DNA of 7,722 nucleotides from Deltaproteobacteria bacterium (GTDB taxonomy: Bacteria; Desulfobacterota; Desulfobulbia; Desulfobulbales; BM004): assembly GCA_019312985.1 (NCBI GenBank), contig JAFDCC010000076.1:1-7722 (forward strand), read 5' to 3'. Positions 1-6,401 of the stretch are shown here, one piece after another; the first letter of the stretch is position 1, and every line of letters starts with the position of its first letter. Under the pieces are notes generated by a model. That model was not told the DNA's origin, did no database searches, and saw only the letters and a list, made by a program, of their open reading frames with translations. The translations under genes and the position numbers were made by a program.

Positions 1-100
1 ACTTGCACGCTTGTGCTTCCGCCGTTCAGTATAGTCGCCCTGCTTTTTCATGCATTCCGTCTCCGGTGAAGTTTCCGTGCTGCCTGTCTCCTCAGGCCAC

Positions 101-121
101 AAAAGCGTCTGCCCCGCTTTT
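101..121. terminator. weak bidirectional terminator-like hairpin
   Basis: A perfect 7-bp inverted repeat (AAAAGCG at 101-107, CGCTTTT at 115-121) encloses a 7-base loop. The arms give an A-run before and a T-run of four after the GC core, the shape of a small intrinsic terminator usable in either direction. The GC core is only three pairs, so termination would be weak. It could close an unseen gene upstream of the window. Confidence 0.3.
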
Positions 122-122
122 C

Positions 123-145
123 GTAGTATAAAAAAATATTACTAC
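123..145. repeat. AT-rich dyad, GTAGTA...TACTAC
   Basis: Six-base perfect arms (123-128 and 140-145) flank an 11-base, almost pure A/T centre. A hairpin of this composition would be unstable as RNA, so a protein-binding site on DNA is the more natural reading. It lies about 180 bases upstream of the predicted promoter, which is far for a classical operator. Its role is unknown. Confidence 0.3.
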
Positions 146-216
146 AGTGCCCCGGAGAATGTCAAAAAGAAAATCGGCATAATCAGGCAGTTAAGGTTCT
201 TCATTCCCAAACCGAA

Positions 217-253
217 CTGCCCCCCTCCGGCGCATCTCTCCGAAGGGGGGCAG
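217..253. repeat. strong inverted repeat (10-bp GC-rich stem)
   Basis: The arms CTGCCCCCCT (217-226) and AGGGGGGCAG (244-253) are exact reverse complements. Inside them, after one mismatch, three further pairs form and leave a 9-base loop. This is the most stable structure in the leader. No T-run follows on either strand, so it is not a canonical intrinsic terminator. It lies upstream of the predicted promoter and would not be in the operon mRNA unless a second promoter exists further left. It could be a factor-dependent terminator, a transcript-end stabiliser for an upstream gene, or a protein site. Confidence 0.55.
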
Positions 254-310
254 CCTTCATGAAAAAATTTACATATCAACTATTTATGTTTCCTTCCGCC
301 GGGCTAGACC

Positions 311-322
311 GGTGATATTACC
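311..322. promoter_or_regulatory. candidate operator next to the -35 box
   Basis: GGTGATATTACC is a 12-base palindrome with one non-complementary (G/T) pair, ending one base before the predicted -35 box. That position suits an activator or repressor site. It is short and could be chance, and no regulator gene is visible in the window to pair it with. Confidence 0.22.
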
Positions 323-323
323 A

Positions 324-352
324 TTGATGTTTTCGCGGGTTTTCAGTATATT
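324..352 (+). promoter_or_regulatory. predicted sigma-70/sigma-A promoter of the operon
   Basis: TTGATG (324-329, four of six consensus bases) is followed after exactly 17 bases by TATATT (347-352, five of six). Transcription would start near 359, giving a leader of roughly 60 bases before the first gene. The spacing, the position before the first gene and the lower G+C content of the region support it. I saw no sigma-54 type element. This is the only good promoter found, and the following genes are packed tightly enough to depend on it. Confidence 0.55.
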
Positions 353-410
353 ACACCTACAATCTCACAGACAAAATCAGAGTTGTCTCCAGCGTGCTGA
401 AACAGTTTTA

Positions 411-416
411 AGGGGG
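411..416 (+). promoter_or_regulatory. Shine-Dalgarno site of the dehydrogenase
   Basis: AGGGGG sits five bases before the ATG at 422 and decides this start. It is a strong site, in keeping with a first gene translated well. Confidence 0.7.
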
Positions 417-421
417 AACCC

Positions 422-1555
422 ATGAAAGACGTATTCAGCTATGCAGATGAACTTGGTCCGGCCAAAATCATTCATGTTTATGAACCGGCGGTGAACCTGA
501 AAGCCGTCCTGGTCATCGACAATGTGGCCAAGGGCCCCTCCATCGGCGGCATCCGTATGGCAGAGGATGTCAGCACCGAAGAATGTTTCCGGCTGGCGCG
601 TGCCATGACATTCAAGAATGCGGCGGCTGGCCTGCCCCACGGCGGCGGCAAGATCGTCGTCTACGGCGACCCGAAAATGGTCAAGGCCGAAAAGGAGAAA
701 ATCCTCCGGGCCCTGGCCTCTTCGCTGCGCAACGAGGAGGATTATATTTTCGCTCCCGACATGGGTACCGACGAAGAGTGCATGGCCTGGATCAGGGACG
801 AGGTGGGCCGTGTTGTCGGCCTGCCGCGCGAACTGGGCGGCATCCCGCTCGATGAAGTCGGCGCCACGGGGTGGGGCCTCAGCCATGTAACCGATGTGGC
901 CCTGCAGTTCTGCGACTTTGAGATTGCCGGCGCCAGGGTCGTCATCCAGGGCTTCGGGGCAGTCGGTAAAAATGCCGCCCTCTTTCTCCGCGACAGGGGC
1001 GCTGTCCTCGTGGCGACCTGCGATACCGGAGGCGCGGTTTATAACGCTGCCGGCCTGGACATTGAAGCCCTTATGGCATTGAAGGCCCAGGGCCGGTCTG
1101 TGGCAGAATACAGCGGCGGCAAAACCATCGAAAACGACGCGCTGCTAGATATTGCCTGCGACATCTGGATCCCGGCGGCCCGGCCCGATGTAATCCATGA
1201 TGACAATGTCGGCCGCCTCAACACCAGGCTGGTCGTCGAAGGCGCCAATATCCCCATTACCCTTGATGCGGAAATCAAGCTGCATGAGAGGGGTATTCTC
1301 TGCGTTCCGGATTTTATCGCCAATGCCGGCGGCGTCATCTGCGCTGCCATGGAATACCGGGGTTCCAACAAAACCGCCGTCTTTCAAACCATCGAAGAGA
1401 AACTGCGGCGCAATACCCGGATGGTGCTGGACCGGATGAAAAATGAAAGCGTCCTGCCGCGCCAGGCCGCCGTTGAACTGGCAACCGAACGGGTGCAAAA
1501 GGCTATGGGGTTTCGCCGCTTTTCCCTGTTTTCGACCGCACCCGGGTTCACATAG
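422..1555 (+). CDS. Leu/Val/Phe-type amino acid dehydrogenase (Glu/Leu/Phe/Val dehydrogenase family)
   Basis: This 377-residue cytosolic enzyme would catalyse reversible NAD-dependent oxidative deamination of an amino acid to its 2-oxoacid. The N-terminal part resembles leucine dehydrogenase (LKAV near 26-29, GPSIGGIRM at 38-46), then the substrate/catalytic lysines K65 (TFKNAAAG) and K77 (HGGGK) and catalytic D113 (APDMGT). The Rossmann domain has GFGAVG at 177-182 and D201 near the end of the second strand, favouring NAD. The conserved EGAN-P-T and NAGGV motifs lie at 273-304. The length is close to leucine dehydrogenases (about 365) and shorter than glutamate dehydrogenases (420 or more). 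The position nine before K65 is F56, where glutamate dehydrogenases carry a lysine, and A308 replaces their serine, so glutamate is an unlikely substrate. As first gene of the operon it would feed, or draw from, the 2-oxoacid oxidoreductase. The exact substrate is not determined. Confidence 0.92.
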   Translation: MKDVFSYADELGPAKIIHVYEPAVNLKAVLVIDNVAKGPSIGGIRMAEDVSTEECFRLARAMTFKNAAAGLPHGGGKIVVYGDPKMVKAEKEKILRALASSLRNEEDYIFAPDMGTDEECMAWIRDEVGRVVGLPRELGGIPLDEVGATGWGLSHVTDVALQFCDFEIAGARVVIQGFGAVGKNAALFLRDRGAVLVATCDTGGAVYNAAGLDIEALMALKAQGRSVAEYSGGKTIENDALLDIACDIWIPAARPDVIHDDNVGRLNTRLVVEGANIPITLDAEIKLHERGILCVPDFIANAGGVICAAMEYRGSNKTAVFQTIEEKLRRNTRMVLDRMKNESVLPRQAAVELATERVQKAMGFRRFSLFSTAPGFT

Positions 1556-1577
1556 AAAAAAGCGGCACAACAGCAAT

Positions 1578-1583
1578 AAGGGG
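1578..1583 (+). promoter_or_regulatory. Shine-Dalgarno site of the gamma-delta gene
   Basis: AAGGGG ends five bases before the ATG at 1589, inside the 33-base gap after the dehydrogenase stop. It supports that start. Confidence 0.6.
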
Positions 1584-1588
1584 CAGCT

Positions 1589-2533
1589 ATGTTCCGTATC
1601 CGGTTTCACGGCCGCGGCGGCCAGGGCATGAAAACCGCCAGCCGCATCCTCGGTACCGCTTTTTTCCTGGAAGGATACGAAGTGCAGGATGCGCCCCGCT
1701 ACGGCGCGGAACGGCGCGGCGCCCCAATCTTTGCCTACATCCGGGCAGACAGGAAACCTATTAACGAACGCGGCATTATCGCCGGGCCCGACCTGGTGGT
1801 GGTTGCCGATGACAGCCTCGTCCCCCTGCCGGCCGCAGGAGTGCTGCAGGGAATCAGAGAACCCACGGTGATTCTCCTGAAAAGCTGCGAGAGCGGCGCT
1901 ACATGGCGGCAGCGTCTCAACATCAAAAACCCCATCGTTACCCTGCCGGAGACCGGGGAAGCGGAAGACAGCGCCGAATTGCGATACATTGGCGCTGCCT
2001 GCGCCGGTGCTGCCGCCGGCGTCCTCGGGATAATTTCCCGGGAATCTCTGGCGCAGGCCATTCAGGAAGAGTTGGGCCGCCTCGGTGAAGCGGTGCTCGC
2101 AAAAAACAGGGCCAACGCCCTTGCAAGCTTCGACGCCATCAAAAAGTCTGCTGCGGTAAACGTCACGGAAGGCGGTTCCATACCGGCGCAGCCCTATAAG
2201 AGACCCGCCTGGATCGACCTTCCCTTTGAGGACGCCCGCATATCCGCCCCGGTCATCCATGCCGGCCTTACCAGCGTAGAAGTCAGGACAGGGCTGTGGC
2301 GCACCATGGCACCGGTTATCGACTACAGCCTCTGCCGGGGCTGCTGGTGGGTCTGCAGCACCTTCTGTCCCGACGGTGTCATCAGTGTTCGGGACAACCA
2401 GCCTGTCATCGATTATGACCACTGCAAGGGCTGCCTGGTCTGCGTTGCCCAGTGCCCGTCCCACGCCATTGCCGCTGTCCCGGAAAAAGAGGAACAAGCA
2501 AGGAAAAAAGCAGTTGCGGGAGAAGCGTCATGA
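1589..2533 (+). CDS. 2-oxoacid:ferredoxin oxidoreductase, fused gamma-delta subunit
   Basis: This 314-residue protein joins two subunits that are often separate. Residues 1 to about 185 are the gamma domain, with HGRGGQG at 7-13 and RYGAERRGAP at 37-46, both typical of pyruvate/ketoisovalerate oxidoreductases. After a linker, residues about 235-300 are the delta domain, a two-cluster ferredoxin that passes electrons from the active site to free ferredoxin. The second motif is regular (C279, C282, C285, C289; CX2CX2CX3CP). The first (C249, C252, C256, C260) is CX2CX3CX3CP, one residue longer than usual between its second and third cysteines. The tail is rich in charge (KEEQARKK). The stop overlaps the alpha-subunit ATG by four bases (ATGA), implying coupled translation. 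Gene order gamma-delta, alpha, beta matches POR/VOR enzymes. Pyruvate, 2-oxobutyrate or branched 2-oxoacids are all possible substrates. Confidence 0.93.
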   Translation: MFRIRFHGRGGQGMKTASRILGTAFFLEGYEVQDAPRYGAERRGAPIFAYIRADRKPINERGIIAGPDLVVVADDSLVPLPAAGVLQGIREPTVILLKSCESGATWRQRLNIKNPIVTLPETGEAEDSAELRYIGAACAGAAAGVLGIISRESLAQAIQEELGRLGEAVLAKNRANALASFDAIKKSAAVNVTEGGSIPAQPYKRPAWIDLPFEDARISAPVIHAGLTSVEVRTGLWRTMAPVIDYSLCRGCWWVCSTFCPDGVISVRDNQPVIDYDHCKGCLVCVAQCPSHAIAAVPEKEEQARKKAVAGEAS

Positions 2534-3777
2534 GCCGCCGCCTCCTCACCGGCAACGGCTCCGCCGCATGGGGGGCGCGGCTGGCGCGGGTTGACTACAT
2601 ACCCGCCTTCCCGATCACGCCCCAGACGGAAATCATTGAAACCATTGCCGAGTGGATTGACAGGGGCAAAATGACGGGCCGCATGGTCACCATGGAGTCC
2701 GAACATGCGATGATCACGGCCGCCGGCGCCGCTTCGGCAACCGGCGTTCGCGTCTTCAGCGCCACGTCGAGCCAGGGGCTGCTCTACGCCATGGAAATGA
2801 TCTACAGCGTTGCCGGCTGGCGCACGCCCCTTGTCCTGGTCAATGTCTCCCGCGGCATTTCGGCGCCCATCACCCTGGAGCCGGACCACAACGATGTGCT
2901 TGCCGCCCGTGACAGCGGTTTTCTGCAGATTCACTGCTCCACCTGCCAGGAAGTCCTCGACACCACTCTCATGGCTTACCGCCTCGCCGAGGACGAACGG
3001 GTCCGGCTGCCTGTCATTGTCAACCAGGACGGGTTTTATCTTTCCTTCACCCGTGAACCGGTGGAAATTCCTGATTCCAGACCGGCCGCCGAGTTTGTCG
3101 GCGACTACAACCCGGAAAACATGGGTTTCCGGGCCTCGTCGCCCTCAAGCCAGGCCGTTGCCGTTTTAGGCGCCGGCGCCTACTCCTACTTTCGTTATGA
3201 AACACACCTGGCAGCCCGGGAGGCCCTCTCTGTTTACGAAGAAGTCGCCCGGGAGTACCGGGAGCGTTTCGGCCGCTACCACCCCATCGTTGAAACATAC
3301 AGAACAGAAGATGCGGAGTACGCCTTTGTCATGATGGACAGCTTTGCCACCAAGGCTAAAGATGGCGTTGACCGTTTGCGGGAAAGCGGCGTAAAAATCG
3401 GCCTTGTCCGGCCGCGCCTGCTGCGGCCCTTTCCGGAAGAGCAGTTGTGCCGGGCCCTGGCCGGCATGAAAGGCGCTGCCGTTATTGACCAGAACCTCTC
3501 CATGGGCAAGGGCGGCGTCCTTTACACGGAGATTGCTTCGGCCCTCTACGGCCAGAATGAAGCGGCGCCCCTCCTGGCGAGCTTCATCGGCGGCCTCGGG
3601 GGCCGGGACATCAGTGCCGAAGAGTTTTACGAGATCGCCGCGACTCTGCAGAAGGCGGTAAAGCACAACAGAGCGCCGCGGCCGCGCCTGCTCTATACCG
3701 TGGAGGAACTGCGCGCCATGCGCAAACTGCAGGCCATTGCCCACGTGGAACGGCACGGTTCGAAACCAGGCGAATAG
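2530..3777 (+). CDS. 2-oxoacid:ferredoxin oxidoreductase, alpha subunit
   Basis: This 415-residue subunit supplies the pyrimidine-type thiamine diphosphate domain and part of the substrate pocket. It shows PITPQTEI at 28-35 (the YPITP motif whose Thr touches the 2-oxoacid carboxylate in pyruvate:ferredoxin oxidoreductase), E57 in MESEHA, SATSSQGL at 77-84, R108 at the usual substrate-arginine position, and a second domain with VRPRLLRPFP at 293-302 and MGKGGVLYTE at 325-334. The SSQGL signature is of the pyruvate/ketoisovalerate type. I take ATG 2530 as the start: it overlaps the previous stop as ATGA, has GGGAG seven bases upstream, and begins with the conserved LLTGN. A more upstream in-frame ATG (2452) would add 26 residues read through the ferredoxin domain and is unlikely. 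The beta gene follows after 11 bases. Confidence 0.94.
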   Translation: MSRRLLTGNGSAAWGARLARVDYIPAFPITPQTEIIETIAEWIDRGKMTGRMVTMESEHAMITAAGAASATGVRVFSATSSQGLLYAMEMIYSVAGWRTPLVLVNVSRGISAPITLEPDHNDVLAARDSGFLQIHCSTCQEVLDTTLMAYRLAEDERVRLPVIVNQDGFYLSFTREPVEIPDSRPAAEFVGDYNPENMGFRASSPSSQAVAVLGAGAYSYFRYETHLAAREALSVYEEVAREYRERFGRYHPIVETYRTEDAEYAFVMMDSFATKAKDGVDRLRESGVKIGLVRPRLLRPFPEEQLCRALAGMKGAAVIDQNLSMGKGGVLYTEIASALYGQNEAAPLLASFIGGLGGRDISAEEFYEIAATLQKAVKHNRAPRPRLLYTVEELRAMRKLQAIAHVERHGSKPGE

Positions 3778-3788
3778 AGACGACGATT

Positions 3789-4715
3789 ATGGCGGGAAAA
3801 ACTATCAGGCGGCTGCAGGAACTGCCCTCCACCCACCTTCTGGGGACGGGGACGCCGATGTGCGCCGGCTGCGGCGGCCTGGAAATCCTGCACGAGATCT
3901 ATGACATCCTCGGCCCCAAGACCGTGTTCACCAATGCCGCCGGCTGCATGTCGCTTTTGTCAGTCTACCCTTATACACCGTTCCGCGGCTCATGGCTCTA
4001 CACTGCGATGGCCTCCGCCCCGGCGGCGGCCCAGGGAATTCGCGACGCCCTCGACATCCTGCTGGAAAAAAAGCGGATTCCGCCCGGGGATGACTTGCAG
4101 GTCATCACCCTGACCGGCGACGGGTCGGCATACGGCATGGGCTTGTCCGCCACCTCCGCCGCCATGGACCGCAACCTGGATTTTATTTACCTGTGCTATG
4201 ACAACGAGGGCTACGGCAATACCGGCCAGCAGTACTCCTCTGCCACGCCGCATGCGGCGCTGACCGCCACCAGCAGGACCTCGCACGGCTACCCCGGCTA
4301 CAAAAAGGACCTTTTCTCGATCTGGGCCGCGCACCGGCCCGCTTATGTCGCCACCGTCATCGGCGCCGAGCCGCTGGACCTGGCGCAGAAGGTCGAGGCC
4401 CTGCAGGAGCTGCAGGGACCGCGCCTGCTGATCGGCCTGGCCCCCTGCCCAACCGGCTGGGGTTTTGACCCCAGCCTGACGGTGAAGATCGGCCGCCTGG
4501 CTGTCGAGACCGGCATCTGGCCCTTAAAGGAATACCGGGACGACAGAACGGTGCACACCAGGATTGTCAGGCACCGCAAACCGGTGGAGGAATACCTGCA
4601 ACTGCAGGACCGCTTCCGCCACCTCTTTGAACCGGAACGGAACAATCGGGAAATAGCGCTTATCCAGGCCCGCATCGACCAATACTGGAGCAAAGCCATT
4701 GACGCAGACACCTAA
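3789..4715 (+). CDS. 2-oxoacid:ferredoxin oxidoreductase, beta subunit
   Basis: This 308-residue subunit binds thiamine diphosphate through its pyrophosphate and holds the proximal [4Fe-4S] cluster. Cysteines expected to bind the cluster are C25 and C28 (MCAGCG), C53 (AAGCM) and C220 (APCPTGW), all present. The GDG (110-112) to DNE (138-140) motif, followed by YGNTGQQYSSATP (142-154), is the diphosphate/Mg binding region typical of PorB/VorB. The Shine-Dalgarno site is weak (AGAGA at 3776-3780, eight bases before the ATG), so translation may depend on coupling to the alpha gene. With the two preceding genes this completes an apparently functional enzyme converting 2-oxoacid, CoA and oxidised ferredoxin to acyl-CoA and CO2, or the reverse. 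Its last 17 bases overlap the acyl-CoA synthetase start. Substrate is not fixed by these motifs. Confidence 0.94.
   Translation: MAGKTIRRLQELPSTHLLGTGTPMCAGCGGLEILHEIYDILGPKTVFTNAAGCMSLLSVYPYTPFRGSWLYTAMASAPAAAQGIRDALDILLEKKRIPPGDDLQVITLTGDGSAYGMGLSATSAAMDRNLDFIYLCYDNEGYGNTGQQYSSATPHAALTATSRTSHGYPGYKKDLFSIWAAHRPAYVATVIGAEPLDLAQKVEALQELQGPRLLIGLAPCPTGWGFDPSLTVKIGRLAVETGIWPLKEYRDDRTVHTRIVRHRKPVEEYLQLQDRFRHLFEPERNNREIALIQARIDQYWSKAIDADT
4687..4701 (+). promoter_or_regulatory. Shine-Dalgarno plus TTG start of the ligase gene
   Basis: GGAG (4687-4690) lies eight bases before TTG at 4699, both inside the end of the beta-subunit gene. No in-frame ATG or GTG lies nearby that would keep the conserved N-terminal region; the next methionine is residue 90. 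A TTG start is therefore the best choice. It would lower expression relative to an ATG start and tie translation to that of the beta subunit. Confidence 0.55.
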
Positions 4716-6399
4716 AAGCTACTGCCACCGGGGCGGTGACGTTCCCCTGCTCGGCGCCACCATTGCAGAACACTTCTGCGCCATTGTTGCACAGTACCCG
4801 GAAGAAATAGCCGTCATCTCCCTGCCGCAGAAGCGTTCCCTTACCTACCGGCGATATTCCGCTGCCGTTGACGAACTGGCCCGCGGCCTGCTGGGCCTCG
4901 GTTTTAGCCGGGGCAGCCGCATCGGTATCTGGTCCACCAATAATATCGAGTGGCTGCTGCTGCAAATGGCCACCGCCCGCATCGGCGCGGTCCTGGTCAG
5001 CATCAATCCCGCCTACCGCCTCCGGGAGCTGGCCTATGCCCTGGAGCGTTCCGAGGTCAACGGCCTCTTTGCCATTCCCCGCTTTCGCTCCAGCGACTAT
5101 GCTGCCATGCTTCTGGAGCTGCTGCCGCACTTAAAGGCTGACTCCTCCGTCATTGACGACAGCAGTCTTCCCCACCTGCAGCACGTCATCCTCTACGACC
5201 CTGCGGACCCCATGCATACGGCGCGGCCGGCTCCAGGTTTCACCTGCTGGCAGGAGGTTATCGGGGCGGGCGGAACCGTTTCCCGGAAAGAACTCGATGC
5301 GGCCACGGCCCTGCTTGAATGTGACGATGTCATCAACATCCAGTATACCTCGGGCACCACCGGTTTTCCCAAGGCAGTCATGCTGAGCCACCACAACATT
5401 CTCAACAACGCCTGGTTCAGCGCCCGGGTCATGCATTTCACCGCGGCGGACCGGCTCCTGGTTCCGGTTCCCTTCTACCACTGCTTCGGCATGGTGCTGG
5501 CCAGCCTCCTCTGCTTTAGCGTCGGCGCCTGTGTCGTCATCCCCTCTGAACACTTTGACGCGGCAAAGGTCCTGGAGGCCGTCGCCCGGGAGAAGTGCAC
5601 CGCCGTCCACGGCGTCCCCACCATGTTCATCGCCGAACTGGAGGAGCTGGATTGCGCCGATGGGTATGACCTCTCCAGCCTGCGCACCGGGATCATGGCC
5701 GTGGCGCGCTGCCCGCCGGAGTTGCTGAATCGTGTCATGGCCGACATGCACTGCCGGGACATTCTCATCGGCTACGGCGAGACCGAGGCCTCGCCCCTGA
5801 CCCACCTCACCAGCCGTGACGACAGCTTTGAGCGGCGCATCACCACCGTCGGCCGCAACCTGCCGCACCAGGAGGTCAAGATCGTTTCGCCCGAAAACGG
5901 CCGGACCCTGCCGCTGGGCCGGGTGGGCGAGATCTGCTTTCGCGGCTACCACGTCATGCGCGGCTACTACGGCGAGCCGGAGAAAACGACCGAGGCTGTC
6001 AGTGATTCAGGCTGGCTCCACTCAGGCGACCTGGGTATCATGGACCCCGAAGGCTACGTCAAGATCACCGGCCGCTTAAAGGAGATGATCATCCGCGGCG
6101 GCGAGAACATCTACCCGCGCGAGATCGAGGATTTACTCTTCACCCATCCGAAGGTCGCAGCGGTGGCCGTGTTCGGTGTGCCCGACCCTTATTACGGCGA
6201 GGAGGTTGCCTGCTGGATCGAGCTGCACCGTGGCGAGACCGCCTCGCAGGAGGAGATTGCCTCTTTCTGCCGGGACCGAATGGCGCACTTCAAGGTGCCC
6301 CGCTATATCCGCTTTGTCGAATCCTTTCCCCTGACCGTGACCGGCAAGGTGCAGAAGTTCAAGATGCGCGAAGCCATGGTGAAGGAGGTGGGAGGATAG
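4699..6399 (+). CDS. AMP-forming acyl-CoA synthetase (medium-chain/ACSF2-like)
   Basis: This 566-residue adenylate-forming enzyme activates a carboxylic acid with ATP and CoA through an acyl-AMP intermediate, reversibly. Motifs in order: P-loop YTSGTTGFPK (216-225), GYGETE (358-363), SGDLG with D444 (442-446), the hinge region GRLKEMIIRGGENIYP (458-473), and catalytic K550 in PLTVTGKVQK (544-553). The full pattern resembles ACSF2/YngI medium-chain acyl-CoA synthetases more than acetyl-CoA synthetases; the acid is not determined and could be branched-chain or aromatic. No signal peptide or membrane segment is apparent, so it is cytosolic. It overlaps the beta-subunit gene by 17 bases and ends two bases before the next ATG. 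Context suggests it handles the acyl-CoA made by the oxidoreductase, or makes acyl-CoA for carboxylation. GIMAVARCPPEL (331-342) departs slightly from the usual A-G-x-x-CP pattern. Confidence 0.92.
   Translation: MTQTPKSYCHRGGDVPLLGATIAEHFCAIVAQYPEEIAVISLPQKRSLTYRRYSAAVDELARGLLGLGFSRGSRIGIWSTNNIEWLLLQMATARIGAVLVSINPAYRLRELAYALERSEVNGLFAIPRFRSSDYAAMLLELLPHLKADSSVIDDSSLPHLQHVILYDPADPMHTARPAPGFTCWQEVIGAGGTVSRKELDAATALLECDDVINIQYTSGTTGFPKAVMLSHHNILNNAWFSARVMHFTAADRLLVPVPFYHCFGMVLASLLCFSVGACVVIPSEHFDAAKVLEAVAREKCTAVHGVPTMFIAELEELDCADGYDLSSLRTGIMAVARCPPELLNRVMADMHCRDILIGYGETEASPLTHLTSRDDSFERRITTVGRNLPHQEVKIVSPENGRTLPLGRVGEICFRGYHVMRGYYGEPEKTTEAVSDSGWLHSGDLGIMDPEGYVKITGRLKEMIIRGGENIYPREIEDLLFTHPKVAAVAVFGVPDPYYGEEVACWIELHRGETASQEEIASFCRDRMAHFKVPRYIRFVESFPLTVTGKVQKFKMREAMVKEVGG
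6391..6395 (+). promoter_or_regulatory. Shine-Dalgarno site of the threonine ammonia-lyase gene
   Basis: GGAGG lies six bases before the ATG at 6402, within the last codons of the ligase gene. It is a strong site, so the broken reading frame still has intact initiation signals. Confidence 0.6.
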
Positions 6400-6401
6400 G
6401 C

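Larger units (their letters stand above)
1..323. other. non-coding leader/intergenic stretch
   Basis: No convincing gene lies here. The only sizeable open frame (50-262, + strand, 70 codons) has no Shine-Dalgarno site before its ATG, low-complexity composition and no recognisable family. The stretch is richer in A+T than the genes that follow and holds several inverted repeats, listed separately. I see no T-box, riboswitch or tRNA signature. It probably separates the operon from an unseen gene to the left. Confidence 0.6.

Noticed and set aside
3..35. Possible promoter TTGCAC ... TATAGT at the left edge
   Set aside because: The spacing is 21 bases, too long for a sigma-70 type promoter; nearer hexamers give 13 bases.
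50..262. 70-codon + strand frame in the leader
   Set aside because: No Shine-Dalgarno site, no family resemblance, and it runs through the inverted repeats at 101-121, 123-145 and 217-253.
1..421. T-box or amino acid riboswitch in the leader
   Set aside because: No T-box consensus or paired glycine/lysine riboswitch core could be found, and no antiterminator/terminator pair with a T-run precedes the first gene.
1145..2497. 450-codon open frame on the minus strand
   Set aside because: It lies antisense across the dehydrogenase and gamma-delta genes, crosses their boundary, and its translation matches no family; long antisense frames are common in G+C-rich genes.
2452..2529. Upstream ATG extending the alpha subunit by 26 residues
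   Set aside because: The added residues are an out-of-frame reading of the ferredoxin domain of the previous gene; the ATG at 2530 has a Shine-Dalgarno site and the ATGA overlap.
4399..4417. Perfect 8-bp inverted repeat with a 3-base loop inside the beta-subunit gene
   Set aside because: It is explained by the coding of the repeated LQ-E-LQG residues with G+C-rich codons; no sign of a regulatory role.
5131..5952. 273-codon open frame on the minus strand
   Set aside because: Antisense shadow of the acyl-CoA synthetase, no recognisable domains.
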